DNA of 64,000 bases from contig NZ_WHKF01000001.1 of the NCBI RefSeq assembly GCF_009295825.1, positions 833,088-897,087 on the forward strand, given 5' to 3'. Both the position numbers and the translations under genes were made by a program. Of this stretch, positions 9,799 through 18,315 are shown one piece after another. Origin of the DNA: Marinifilum sp. N1E240 (GTDB lineage: Bacteria; Bacteroidota; Bacteroidia; Bacteroidales; Marinifilaceae). Positions within the stretch are counted from its first letter, which is position 1. The number at the start of each line of letters is the position of its first letter. Under the pieces are notes generated by a model. The model was not told the origin of the DNA and did no database searches. It saw nothing but the letters and a program-made list of their open reading frames with translations.

Positions 9799-10986
9799 AT
9801 GATAAATTATCCTAAAGTATACCTAAAAAAAGGAAAGGAACATTCTATTAAACGTTTTCATCCTTGGATTTTTTCGGGTGCTGTTAGTAGAGTAGATGAA
9901 GGATTAGAGGAAGGAGACTTGGTTTCGGTTTACGATGCTCAAGATGAGTTCTTGGCTGTAGGACATATTGCAATTGGATCTATAGTTGTAAGAATTTTGT
10001 CTTTCGAAGAGAGAGAAATTAATCTGGATTATTGGATTGAGAAAATAAAATCGGCTTGCGATCTGCGTAAGGCAATTGATCTGTACGGAAACGAAAATAA
10101 CAATGTATTTAGATTGGTGCATGGTGAAGGAGACGGATTACCAGGATTAATTATTGATTTTTATGCTGGAACAGCTGTTATACAGTGCCATTCGGTAGGA
10201 ATGTATTTGCACAGAGAGGAAATTGCTGAAGCTTTACAAACTATTTTTGGAGCTGATTTAAAAGCTGTTTTCGATAAATCGGAAGGTACCATTCCATTTA
10301 AATCGGGAATTGAGCCTGAAAATGGATATTTATTCGGTGAAACAGAATCATTCACAGCTCTCGAGAATGGATTAAAATTCAATGTAGATTGGTTGAAAGG
10401 TCAAAAAACAGGATTTTTTATCGATCAAAGAGAGAATAGAAGTTTATTGGAACACTATTCAAAAGGTCGCTCTGTATTAAATATGTTTTGCTATACAGGT
10501 GGATTTTCGTTCTACGCAATGCGTGGAGGCGCTGAATTGGTTCACTCGGTTGATAGTTCTGCAAGAGCTATTGAGATCACAAAGGAGAACGTAGAGATGA
10601 ATTTTCCTGGTGATAATCGTCATGACGCTTTTGCCGAAGATGCCTTTAAATATATGGACGAAACCTCGCAGAAATATGATTTAATTGTATTGGATCCACC
10701 GGCATTTGCAAAGCATAAAAAAGTGTTGGATAATGCCTTGAAAGGATATAAGAGATTAAATAGAAAAGGTTTTGAGCAGATTAAGCCAGGAGGAATTCTA
10801 TTTACTTTTTCTTGCTCACAAGCTGTTAGTAAGGAAGACTTTAGAAAAACAGTTTTCGTAGCTGCTGCAAATGCTGGTAGAACTGTTCGTGTTTTGCATC
10901 AGTTAACTCAACCAGCCGATCATCCTGTTAATATATTCCATCCCGAAGGAGAATATCTTAAAGGATTGGTATTGTATGTTGAGTAG
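9799..10986 (+). CDS. Class I SAM-dependent 23S rRNA (cytosine-5) methyltransferase, RlmI-like
   Basis: A 395-residue protein with an N-terminal PUA domain (about residues 3-75, RNA binding), a central EEHEE-like domain and a Rossmann methyltransferase domain. The methylase motifs are VLNMFCYTGGFSFYAM (motif I, SAM binding), VHSVDSSARAIEI (motif II), DLIVLDPPAFAKHK (motif IV) and FTFSCSQAVS (catalytic-cysteine region). Size and order match E. coli RlmI (396 residues), which makes m5C1962 in 23S rRNA. Target specificity is inferred by similarity only. It is a plus-strand gene with separate spacing on both sides and no strong operon link. Confidence 0.9.
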   Translation: MINYPKVYLKKGKEHSIKRFHPWIFSGAVSRVDEGLEEGDLVSVYDAQDEFLAVGHIAIGSIVVRILSFEEREINLDYWIEKIKSACDLRKAIDLYGNENNNVFRLVHGEGDGLPGLIIDFYAGTAVIQCHSVGMYLHREEIAEALQTIFGADLKAVFDKSEGTIPFKSGIEPENGYLFGETESFTALENGLKFNVDWLKGQKTGFFIDQRENRSLLEHYSKGRSVLNMFCYTGGFSFYAMRGGAELVHSVDSSARAIEITKENVEMNFPGDNRHDAFAEDAFKYMDETSQKYDLIVLDPPAFAKHKKVLDNALKGYKRLNRKGFEQIKPGGILFTFSCSQAVSKEDFRKTVFVAAANAGRTVRVLHQLTQPADHPVNIFHPEGEYLKGLVLYVE

Positions 10987-11067
10987 ATACTTTTTCGTAT
11001 CTTCAATGTCGTTTTATAGGGAGAGCATTCTATGTCTCTCCAATATTAATTTTAAAATCGAAACTAG

Positions 11068-12288
11068 TTGAAATTTTCTGAATTTGACTTTTCTCCTGAA
11101 ATAATGGATGGTTTGGATGCCATGGGCTTCGAAACACCATCACCAGTTCAGGAACTATCCATACCTAAGATCATCGACAATAAAGACATGATCGTCTGTG
11201 CACAAACAGGAACAGGGAAAACTGCTGCCTATTTGTTACCAGTAATGGACAATATCCAAAAAAATAAAATTGAAGGATTTAGTACACTTATATTGGTGCC
11301 TACGAGGGAATTGGCAATGCAGATTGATCAACAAATGGAAGGTTTCGGATATTTTGTATCGGTAACCTCACTTTCGGTTTACGGAGGTGGTGATTCATCG
11401 GTTTGGGATCAGCAGAAAAAAGGCTTAATGGAAGGTGCTGATGTGGTAATTGCCACACCAGGTAGAATGATTTCTCACCTGAATTTGGGATATGTTGATA
11501 CCTCGAAATTGAAACATTTGATCTTGGATGAGGCGGATCGCATGCTGGATATGGGCTTTTTTGAAGATTTGATGCAAATTGTAAGCCATCTGCCAAAAGA
11601 GCGTCAGAATTTGATGTTTTCGGCTACTATGCCTCCTAAAATTAGGGAATTGGCAGAAGAGATATTGGAAGAACCAGAAAGCATTAATATTGCCATTTCG
11701 AAACCTGCAGAAGGAGTTTTGCAAGCAGCTTATATGTTGCATGAAAACCAAAAAATTCCTTTGATCAATCACCTGTTAGAAGGTAAGGATTTGAAGAGTG
11801 TAATCATTTTTTCATCTACGAAAGTGAATGTGAAAGCGATTGCAAAAGATCTAAAAAAGCATAAATTCAGAGCTGCTGGAATTCAATCGGATTTGGAGCA
11901 GAATGAAAGAGAAGAGGTGTTGCGCGAGTTTAAAAACAGAAAGCATCAAATTTTAGTTGCGACTGATATTATTGCTCGTGGTATTGATATCGATTCTATC
12001 GATTTGGTAATCAATTTTGATGTGCCAAATGATGCAGAAGATTACGTGCACAGAGTAGGTAGAACTGCCAGAGCAGAATCGGAAGGTGTTGCTTTAACAT
12101 TTATTACTCAGAAAGATCAAAACGATTTTAAGAAGATTGAAGATTTGATTGAATCGGAAGTTTATAAAATTCCGGTTCCTGCTGAATTGGGAGAAGCTCC
12201 TGATTACAAGCCAAAAACTTACTCAAAATCGAAACCAAAAGGAAAAAGAAAGTTCTTCAAAAAAAGAAGAGACAATAATAAGAAATAG
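11068..12288 (+). CDS. DEAD-box ATP-dependent RNA helicase, RhlE-type
   Basis: A 406-residue helicase that starts at TTG (11068). An in-frame TAG lies immediately before it (11065-11067) and the Q-motif phenylalanine falls within the first residues, so TTG is the only start that keeps the Q motif. Motifs: AQTGTGKTAAYLLP (I), PTRELAMQI (Ia), DEADRMLD (II), SATMPP (III), ATDIIARGID (V) and HRVGRTARA (VI). The C-terminus is a short lysine/arginine-rich tail (KRKFFKKRR), typical of RhlE-like enzymes. They remodel RNA duplexes in ribosome assembly or RNA decay. The next gene begins 20 bp later, so the two may be co-transcribed. Confidence 0.92.
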   Translation: MKFSEFDFSPEIMDGLDAMGFETPSPVQELSIPKIIDNKDMIVCAQTGTGKTAAYLLPVMDNIQKNKIEGFSTLILVPTRELAMQIDQQMEGFGYFVSVTSLSVYGGGDSSVWDQQKKGLMEGADVVIATPGRMISHLNLGYVDTSKLKHLILDEADRMLDMGFFEDLMQIVSHLPKERQNLMFSATMPPKIRELAEEILEEPESINIAISKPAEGVLQAAYMLHENQKIPLINHLLEGKDLKSVIIFSSTKVNVKAIAKDLKKHKFRAAGIQSDLEQNEREEVLREFKNRKHQILVATDIIARGIDIDSIDLVINFDVPNDAEDYVHRVGRTARAESEGVALTFITQKDQNDFKKIEDLIESEVYKIPVPAELGEAPDYKPKTYSKSKPKGKRKFFKKRRDNNKK

Positions 12289-12308
12289 AAAGCCTAAACT
12301 AACCAAGT

Positions 12309-13499
12309 ATGACCCAAGCTGAATCTTACGACATGATTGTTGTAGGCGCAGGCATTAGCGGATTAAGCCTCGCCTATCAAGTTGCCCAATCGGGTAAAAA
12401 AGTTCTTGTTTTGGAAGCCGAAAACCGAATAGGTGGTTGTCTGAATACTTACTATCATGATAAGAATGATTTCTGGGTAGAAATGGGGGCGCATACTTTT
12501 TATGCCACTTACACCAATTTGATTCGACTGATTCAACAATCGGGATTGGAAAAGGATATTGTTGCTCGCGATAAAATCGGCATGAAAGTGTTTACCGACA
12601 AGCAAGAAAAAATCATGTCAAGAGTAAACAAATTTGAGCTGTTATGTTCTGGTCCAAATTTGTTTTTCTCGAAACGCGATGGCAAAACGGTAAAAGAATA
12701 CTTCGGAAAGATTGTAGGAAAAAAGAATTATGAGAAAGTATTTAATAGAATGTTTAGTGCGGTAATCGTGCAAAAAGCAGATGATTTCTCCGCTGAATTT
12801 TTCCTAAAAAGAAGAAAAACCAAGAGTAAAGAACATCCTAAAAGCTTCGTTCTTAAAAAGGGAATGCAAAGCTTTATGCAAGCCCTAACGCAGTCCGATA
12901 ACATGACTGTTCTATCCAATCAGAAAGTTTCTGATATTATAAAAGACGGGGAATATCAGGTAAAAACAGATTCGGGAATGGAATTTACCGCCAAGGATAT
13001 TGCATTTGCCGTGGCTCCTACAGCTGCTGGTGAGATGCTTAGCAATGTCAGTTCAGAACTTTCGACTCTACTAAAAGAATATCAGACAAAAAATATCACT
13101 TCAAGAACAGTTGTGTTGCCAAAAGAGCAAGTAACATTCGATCCGGTATCTTTTATTATTCCTTTACAGGGATCTTGTTTGGCAATGGTAACTCGCGATG
13201 TGTTGTCACATACTGAATCAAGAGGATTCTCTTTCCATTTTGAAGAGAAGGATGGATCAAAGGAAAATCAGGAACAATTTATGTCTGAATTATTGGGCGT
13301 AGAACAATTGGGAGAAAGCAAGGAAGCCAATCATCAATTGCCAGTTTTGGAATTGGGACATGGGAAAAGAATTGAGGAGATAAAAAGGCTTGCCGAAAAG
13401 GAAAGTATTTATCTTACCGGAAATTACTTTAATGGATTGTCATTGGAAGATTGTGTAGAGAGATCGACACAGGAATTCGAGAGATACAATAATAAATGA
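12309..13499 (+). CDS. FAD-dependent oxidoreductase, protoporphyrinogen-oxidase-like
   Basis: A 396-residue flavoprotein of the amine-oxidase/HemY superfamily. An N-terminal dinucleotide-binding motif is clear (VVGAGISGLSLAYQ followed by VLVLEAENRIGG, residues about 11-44). A C-terminal FAD-contact segment (YLTGNYFNGLSLEDCVERS) resembles the family's final motif. It is shorter than typical HemY (about 450-470 residues) and has no membrane segment or signal peptide. Annotation pipelines often label such proteins protoporphyrinogen oxidase, the penultimate heme enzyme, but no other heme gene is nearby, so the substrate stays open. It lies 20 bp after the DEAD helicase gene. Confidence 0.72.
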   Translation: MTQAESYDMIVVGAGISGLSLAYQVAQSGKKVLVLEAENRIGGCLNTYYHDKNDFWVEMGAHTFYATYTNLIRLIQQSGLEKDIVARDKIGMKVFTDKQEKIMSRVNKFELLCSGPNLFFSKRDGKTVKEYFGKIVGKKNYEKVFNRMFSAVIVQKADDFSAEFFLKRRKTKSKEHPKSFVLKKGMQSFMQALTQSDNMTVLSNQKVSDIIKDGEYQVKTDSGMEFTAKDIAFAVAPTAAGEMLSNVSSELSTLLKEYQTKNITSRTVVLPKEQVTFDPVSFIIPLQGSCLAMVTRDVLSHTESRGFSFHFEEKDGSKENQEQFMSELLGVEQLGESKEANHQLPVLELGHGKRIEEIKRLAEKESIYLTGNYFNGLSLEDCVERSTQEFERYNNK

Positions 13500-13602
13500 A
13501 GAATTAGTAATGAATAATTTACTGATTTGAAATTCTAGTTTAAGAATGATAAGATGATGTTCTTTCACATTTTATAACTTAAATCTCATATCTAAAATAA
13601 AC

Positions 13603-15732
13603 ATGAAAAAATATATAGCACAAATCACGAAAAGCTTGCAATTGCAGGCTTTTCAAGTTGAAAATACAGTGCAATTGCTAAGCGAAGGAGCTACTTTACC
13701 TTTTATTGCCCGTTATCGTAAAGAGATGACTGGTAGTTTGGATGAGGTGCAAATTGCAAATGTAAAAGAAGAATTGGCACGTTTAAGCGAGTTGGATAAA
13801 CGACGGGAAAGTATCCTGGAAGCCATAGATAAACAGGAGAAATTAACCGATGAACTTCGTGCAAGAATTGAAGCCTGTACAGAGTTGAATCAGTTGGAAG
13901 ATTTGTATTTGCCATACAAACAAAAGCGCAAAACAAGAGCGGTAAAAGCTCGAGAAAAAGGATTAGAACCTTTGGCTAAAATCCTTATGAAACAAGTGGA
14001 GCGCGATGTTGATGGCAGAGCAGCACAATTTGTGAACGACGAGGTTGCCAATGAGGATGAAGCTTTGCAGGGAGCTCGAGATATTATTGCCGAATGGGTG
14101 AATGAAAATGAAGTGGCTCGTAATTCGGTTCGTGGAATTTTCCAACGTCAGGCTATAATTCGTTCAAAAGTTATTAAAGGAAAAGAGACAGAAGGAGAGA
14201 AGTTTAAAGATTACTTTCAGTCGGAAGAGCAATTGAAAAGATGTGTTTCGCACCGTATTTTGGCTTTAAGAAGAGGAGAAGCTGAGGGAATTTTAAGATT
14301 GGAAATTGCTCCAAACGAAGAAGATGTATTGGATAGACTGGATAGAATTTTTGTGAAGGGAAATACCCAGGCATCCGAACAAGTTGAAGTGGCAGTGAAA
14401 GATGCTTACAAAAGATTGCTGGGGTCGTCGATTGAAACAGAGTTTTCGAAATCTTCGAAAGAAGCGGCAGATAAGGAAGCCATTCGTGTTTTCTCTGAAA
14501 ATCTGCGACAGCTATTGTTGGCTTCGCCATTGGGGCAGAAAAGAGTTTTGGCTGTAGATCCGGGTTACAGAACCGGTTGCAAGATTGTTTGTTTAGATGC
14601 ACAGGGGAACTTATTGCACAACGAAACCATCTATCCTCATGCTCCACAAAATCAGGGAAAGATGGCAGCAAAGAAGCTGACCAATATGGTAGAAACCTAC
14701 AATATACAAGCTATTGCAATTGGAAATGGAACTGCCAGCAGAGAAACCGAGCGATTTGTTACCAATTTGCATTACGATAGAAAAGTTCAGGTGTTTGTGG
14801 TGAGTGAGGCGGGAGCTTCCATTTACTCTGCATCGAAAGTAGCTCGTGAGGAATTTCCACAATACGATGTAACGGTTCGTGGAGCGGTTTCTATCGGAAG
14901 AAGATTGATGGACCCCTTGGCTGAACTTGTGAAAATTGATGCCAAGTCGATAGGTGTTGGGCAATATCAGCACGATGTGGATCAAAATCTACTAAAGCAA
15001 AGTTTGGATCAGGTTGTGGAATCCTGTGTGAATAAGGTTGGCGTAAACCTGAATACTGCAAGTAAGCACCTGTTGAACTATGTTTCGGGATTGGGACCGC
15101 AATTGGCGCAAAATATTGTTGATTACCGTGCCGAGAATGGAGCATTTACAACTCGTAAGGAAATCACGAAAGTGAAGCGAATGGGAGCCAAGGCGTTTGA
15201 GCAATGTGCTGGTTTCTTAAGAATACCGAACTCCGAAAACCCTTTGGATAATTCAGCTGTGCATCCCGAATCGTACAAGATTGTAAAGCAAATGGCAAAG
15301 GATTTAAAAAGTTCGGTGGCTGATTTGATTGATGATAAGGAATTGCGAAAGCAAATTGATTTGAATAAATATGTAAGCGATGAGGTTGGCTTGCCTACTT
15401 TGAAAGATATTATTGATGAGTTGGAAAAACCAGGTCGAGATCCGAGAACTGCCATTAAAGTATTCCAGTTTAAAGAGGGAATTTATAAGGTAGAGCAGTT
15501 GGAAGTGGGAATGGAGATGCCTGGTATTGTTACCAATATTACCAATTTTGGTGCCTTTGTTGATGTGGGAGTAAAGCAAGATGGCTTGGTTCATATTTCA
15601 CAATTGGCAAACCGATTTATATCCAATCCTGCCGATGTGGTTCAATTGCATCAGCATGTAAATGTAAAAGTTACCGAGGTTGATGTGGCTAGAAAACGCA
15701 TTCAGCTTTCGATGAAAGATTGTGAGCAGTAG
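13603..15732 (+). CDS. tex: Tex-family RNA-binding transcription accessory protein
   Basis: A 709-residue cytoplasmic nucleic-acid-binding protein; Tex proteins are normally 710-780 residues. In order: an N-terminal helical region with the conserved LPFIARYRKEMTGSLDEVQI; a YqgF/RNase H-like domain (LAVDPGYRTGCK near residue 318); a helix-hairpin-helix region (LNTASKHLLNYVSGLGPQLA near 480); and a C-terminal S1 domain (GIVTNITNFGAFVDVGVKQD near 640-700). Tex is related to eukaryotic Spt6 and is associated with transcription and stress survival. The stop codon is followed directly by the 42-bp tandem repeat, with no obvious terminator between. Confidence 0.96.
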   Translation: MKKYIAQITKSLQLQAFQVENTVQLLSEGATLPFIARYRKEMTGSLDEVQIANVKEELARLSELDKRRESILEAIDKQEKLTDELRARIEACTELNQLEDLYLPYKQKRKTRAVKAREKGLEPLAKILMKQVERDVDGRAAQFVNDEVANEDEALQGARDIIAEWVNENEVARNSVRGIFQRQAIIRSKVIKGKETEGEKFKDYFQSEEQLKRCVSHRILALRRGEAEGILRLEIAPNEEDVLDRLDRIFVKGNTQASEQVEVAVKDAYKRLLGSSIETEFSKSSKEAADKEAIRVFSENLRQLLLASPLGQKRVLAVDPGYRTGCKIVCLDAQGNLLHNETIYPHAPQNQGKMAAKKLTNMVETYNIQAIAIGNGTASRETERFVTNLHYDRKVQVFVVSEAGASIYSASKVAREEFPQYDVTVRGAVSIGRRLMDPLAELVKIDAKSIGVGQYQHDVDQNLLKQSLDQVVESCVNKVGVNLNTASKHLLNYVSGLGPQLAQNIVDYRAENGAFTTRKEITKVKRMGAKAFEQCAGFLRIPNSENPLDNSAVHPESYKIVKQMAKDLKSSVADLIDDKELRKQIDLNKYVSDEVGLPTLKDIIDELEKPGRDPRTAIKVFQFKEGIYKVEQLEVGMEMPGIVTNITNFGAFVDVGVKQDGLVHISQLANRFISNPADVVQLHQHVNVKVTEVDVARKRIQLSMKDCEQ

Positions 15733-15766
15733 GTTTGAAGTAATGTAAGTATGTGGTGTATTTTCT

Positions 15767-15953
15767 TTCCTGTAGCCTGCAGGAAGAAAAATACACCCCT
15801 GAAAAAGCTTCCCGCAGCTTGCAGGAAAGAAAATACAGTATGTAAAAACCTTCCTGTAACCTGCATGAAAAAAAATATAGTATGTAATAATGTTCCTGCA
15901 ACCTGCAGGGAACTTTCTACAGCCTGTGTACGCATTCCTGTAATCTACAGTAA
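15767..15953 (+). repeat. Five-unit 42-bp tandem repeat carrying a 19-bp imperfect palindrome
   Basis: Units begin at 15767, 15809, 15851, 15893 and 15935, an exact 42-bp period. Each opens with a near-palindrome of the form TTCCTGTAACCTGCAGGAA (19 bp), separated by A/T-rich spacers. Because 42 is divisible by three, all frames stay open and give spurious ORFs on both strands. The array lies between tex and the zinc-ribbon gene. It could form serial hairpins in the tex 3' region; no function is known to me. Confidence 0.85.
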
Positions 15954-15970
15954 GAATTCTAAACTGAGAA

Positions 15971-16000
15971 TTTGCTTTTGGGAAGTTTTAGCTATTTTTG
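15971..16000 (+). promoter_or_regulatory. Bacteroidota-type promoter for the zinc-ribbon gene
   Basis: TTTG at 15971-15974, an 18-bp spacer, then TATTTTTG at 15993-16000 (consensus TTTG and TAnnTTTG). The ATG at 16026 follows 25 nt later. It is one of the best matches in the window and starts just after the 42-bp repeat array. Confidence 0.62.
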
Positions 16001-16025
16001 AAACGCGATAATAAAAAATAAAAAT

Positions 16026-16259
16026 ATGGATTTTAACGATCAGGATGTAATCATAGAATGTCCAAATTGTAAAAAAGAGATGATTGTAAAGATTTTAGAG
16101 ATCACCAATCATCATACGGTAAGTTGCCCGGAGTGCGGTAAGAAGGTAGATTTATCAGCAAATGATCCATCTGCAAAGTTGGGTATTCCGAAAGATTATA
16201 AACCATTTGAAGGTTTGGGTGATTACTTGAAAGAAGTAGAGGCAAAAAGAAAGAAATAG
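16026..16259 (+). CDS. Small zinc-ribbon protein
   Basis: A 77-residue protein with two CxxC knuckles, CPNCKK at residues 12-17 and CPECGKK near 34-40, spaced as a zinc ribbon. An acidic-then-basic tail ending EVEAKRKK follows. It has no signal peptide or membrane segment. Such small ribbons often bind nucleic acid or serve in protein contacts. I do not recognise a named family. It has its own promoter-like element upstream and a shared terminator downstream, facing the convergent DUF2807 gene. Confidence 0.8.
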   Translation: MDFNDQDVIIECPNCKKEMIVKILEITNHHTVSCPECGKKVDLSANDPSAKLGIPKDYKPFEGLGDYLKEVEAKRKK

Positions 16260-16263
16260 AATA

Positions 16264-16300
16264 TAAAAAAAGAGACGCAATAATTTGCGTCTCTTATAGT
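16264..16300. terminator. Bidirectional terminator between convergent genes
   Basis: A perfect 10-bp stem (AGAGACGCAA at 16271-16280 with TTGCGTCTCT at 16285-16294) and a TAAT loop. The A-run at 16265-16270 serves as a U-run for the minus-strand DUF2807 gene; the plus-side U-run is weak. Confidence 0.8.
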
Positions 16301-16307
16301 TTGCGAT

Positions 16308-17033
16308 TTATCGTCGATTAACGTCTCCACCGCTTGAACTGCTTACATTAAATTTTTCCGGACTTCCGTAATAGCTAACATCACCACCCGAACTGGCATG
16401 TGCTTCTATCGATTCTACAGCATAAACGCTTACATCGCCACCGCTCGAAGCTTTAGCTTTACATTCCAAAGCTTTTAAATCACTGGCTTTAAGATCGCTT
16501 CCGCTACTTGCTTTTCCGTAGAAATAATCAGCTGATCCGTAAAGAACTGCGTCAGCACCTGAACTTACCGAACAGGTAACATCTCCAGCTTTTAATTCAA
16601 GTTTTGCATCGGCACCACTGCTCACCGAAATATCTAGATTCTCAGCTTTTATTAAACTGCGAGATTCTAGATCAGAACCACTTGAAACATTTATTTCATC
16701 AACCATTACCAAGGTTACATATACATTCAATTTCTTGGCTCTGCGAATGCTCTCTTCCGTTTTAATAATCAGCTTGTCACCTTTAACACGAGTAACAATT
16801 AATTCTAATAAATTTTCATCTGCTTCCACAGTTACCGATTCTTTATCGCCTTGCACGATATAAACATCAATACCACTGCTGGCTGATATTTTAGAAAATG
16901 TTCCGATTTCTCTTTTTTGCTTTTGCACATCTCCGTTACCTTTTTCGCCCCAGAATTGAGCATTTACAGTAGTGGAAAATACTAGAGTTATGGCAACAAA
17001 GCTTAAGGATAGTTTTTTTATCAAATTATTCAT
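16308..17033 (-). CDS. Secreted DUF2807 (GIN domain) beta-helix-like protein
   Basis: A 241-residue protein with a signal peptide (LSLSFVAITLVFSTTVNAQ). It is followed by a single DUF2807 domain, described as a putative auto-transporter adhesin head domain. From about residue 110 the sequence repeats the motif SSG(S/A/G)D roughly every 18-20 residues (SSGSDLES, SSGADAKL, SSGADAVL, SSGSDLKA, SSGGDVSV, SSGGDVSY, SSGGDVNR). That matches rungs of a right-handed beta-helix. It probably acts in the periplasm or at the cell surface. It is monocistronic by its terminator, and its molecular role is unknown. Confidence 0.85.
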   Translation of the reverse strand: MNNLIKKLSLSFVAITLVFSTTVNAQFWGEKGNGDVQKQKREIGTFSKISASSGIDVYIVQGDKESVTVEADENLLELIVTRVKGDKLIIKTEESIRRAKKLNVYVTLVMVDEINVSSGSDLESRSLIKAENLDISVSSGADAKLELKAGDVTCSVSSGADAVLYGSADYFYGKASSGSDLKASDLKALECKAKASSGGDVSVYAVESIEAHASSGGDVSYYGSPEKFNVSSSSGGDVNRR

Positions 17034-17186
17034 AAGGATAAGATTTTAGTGAATACGTTAATCAGTTTATAAGACGCCGGTAATAGGCATCAAGTTACAG
17101 TTCAAGAGAAAAAAAATAAAAACCCTACTAAGGATTTTATTTTCTATTGTTTTAAAGACCTAGTAATGATTGGAAGTGTTGCATCA

Positions 17187-17230
17187 AAATTAAAATAGAG
17201 ATCTGAAAAATCAGATCTCTATTTTAATTT
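17187..17230. terminator. Perfect 20-bp inverted repeat, terminator-like
   Basis: The left arm at 17187-17206 and right arm at 17211-17230 are perfectly complementary over 20 bp around an AAAA loop. The outer part of each arm is A/T-rich, so it could terminate in either direction. It is about 245 nt past the stop of the cobA/sumT gene (minus strand) and about 155 nt upstream of the DUF2807 start, so it may end the sulfite reductase transcript. Confidence 0.6.
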
Positions 17231-17306
17231 ATATTGTATGGTTAAAAGAGCTTTTTTTACAATATATCGCCACCTACGGGGCTATTTTTTGAATGATCAT
17301 GTGTTG

Positions 17307-17366
17307 CTACCATATTGTAGCTCCTATAGGAGCTATTAAAATCCTGTAGGGATGTTAGTATGGTAG
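17307..17366. repeat. Nested palindromic intergenic element
   Basis: An outer 8-bp inverted repeat (CTACCATA at 17307-17314, TATGGTAG at 17359-17366) encloses a perfect 18-bp palindrome (TAGCTCCTATAGGAGCTA at 17318-17335) and the sequence CCTGTAGG. A related string, CCTACGGGGCTA, lies just upstream near 17273. It looks like a member of a dispersed REP-like family. The rest of the 17034-17474 gap shows no gene. Confidence 0.5.
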
Positions 17367-17474
17367 TTGTCAATTCATAATTAAAATAAGAAGTGCTGTA
17401 AGCACGAAATAAAATAATAGCAAAATTATTCGCTTAGTAATGATATCAGTTCTTTTTTTTATAATCTAAACTCA

Positions 17475-18296
17475 TTAGAATAGATTGAGAAATGGTTGTT
17501 TAATAAGGCTTTTAAATCGTTGAGATATGGAATTAGTATTCCGATCAGTAATTTTGCCTGGAATCTGTGTGTGATTTCCCAAAATAATGACGGCGGGAGA
17601 GGCTGGTAATTCTGATTTTTCAATCCTACTAAAGAAGCTGGTATTTCCGCTCAAAACAGCACTATCCTGATAACTTACCTTTGAGACAACATTTATATGG
17701 GTCTCTTTTGAAAGTTTTTGATTCAATTCACTCGCCATCTCATTCAATCGTTCCAGTCCCATGTAAATTACTACTGTATCATTGTTCTCAATTTCTTTGA
17801 TAATTTGATTTAACCCACTCTTTTTACCCCCAACTTTTACTGCCGAATGAAAATGAATTCCGGAAGATTTCCCCCGTTCTGTTAAGGGAATCCAATATTC
17901 GTTTGCAGCAGCCATTCCAGCGCTAATTCCTGGTATCAGTTCAAAGTCAATTTCCGATTCCATTAAGAATCTGATCTCCTCAACACCTCTACCGTAAACC
18001 ATAGGATCGCCAGATTTTAATCTCACCACCTGATAGCCTAATAAATAGTACATCAACATTTGATCGTGAATTTGCTCTTGACGTGTTACTGGATTTTTCC
18101 CATCACCAGAGCGTTTTCCAGCATCCAGGACTATCGCTTTTTTAGGGAATAGCGAACGAACTTCATCTGTAATGAGAGCATCACTTAAAATTACATCGGC
18201 ATTTTCGATGCTTCTTAGTGCTTTTATTGTGAGCAGATCAGCGGCGCCAGGTCCGGCGCCAACAATCCATATTTTTCCTTGTTTCATTGGTTTCAA
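17475..18296 (-). CDS. cobA: Uroporphyrinogen-III C-methyltransferase (SUMT)
   Basis: A 273-residue SAM-dependent methylase that adds two methyl groups to uroporphyrinogen III to give precorrin-2, the first step to siroheme. Signature elements: VGAGPGAADLLTIKA (residues about 12-26), LKSGDPMVYGRGVEEI (near 98), PGISAGMAAANEYWIPLTERG (near 121-141) and VVIYMGLERL. The length matches stand-alone SUMT rather than the trifunctional CysG. It is the last gene of the sulfite reductase operon, 19 bp after cysI, and provides siroheme precursor for CysI. The start ATG at 18294-18296 gives MKPMKQGK; the second Met three codons on is an alternative. Confidence 0.93.
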   Translation of the reverse strand: MKPMKQGKIWIVGAGPGAADLLTIKALRSIENADVILSDALITDEVRSLFPKKAIVLDAGKRSGDGKNPVTRQEQIHDQMLMYYLLGYQVVRLKSGDPMVYGRGVEEIRFLMESEIDFELIPGISAGMAAANEYWIPLTERGKSSGIHFHSAVKVGGKKSGLNQIIKEIENNDTVVIYMGLERLNEMASELNQKLSKETHINVVSKVSYQDSAVLSGNTSFFSRIEKSELPASPAVIILGNHTQIPGKITDRNTNSISQRFKSLIKQPFLNLF

Positions 18297-18315
18297 GTTT
18301 AATTGGAGTTCAAGC

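Noticed and set aside
11300-11772. Antisense ORFs inside the DEAD-box helicase gene
   Set aside because: They overlap the conserved helicase motifs on the coding strand and show no family features.
14204-15594. Several long minus-strand ORFs inside tex (up to 155 residues)
   Set aside because: The plus-strand frame encodes a complete Tex protein with all domains; the antisense frames have no recognisable domains.
15751-16011. 86-residue Cys-rich ORF made of 14-residue repeats (and two minus-strand counterparts)
   Set aside because: The 42-bp period is a multiple of three, so several frames stay open automatically. It has no promoter, overlaps a good promoter for the next gene, and the palindromes point to a DNA/RNA element.
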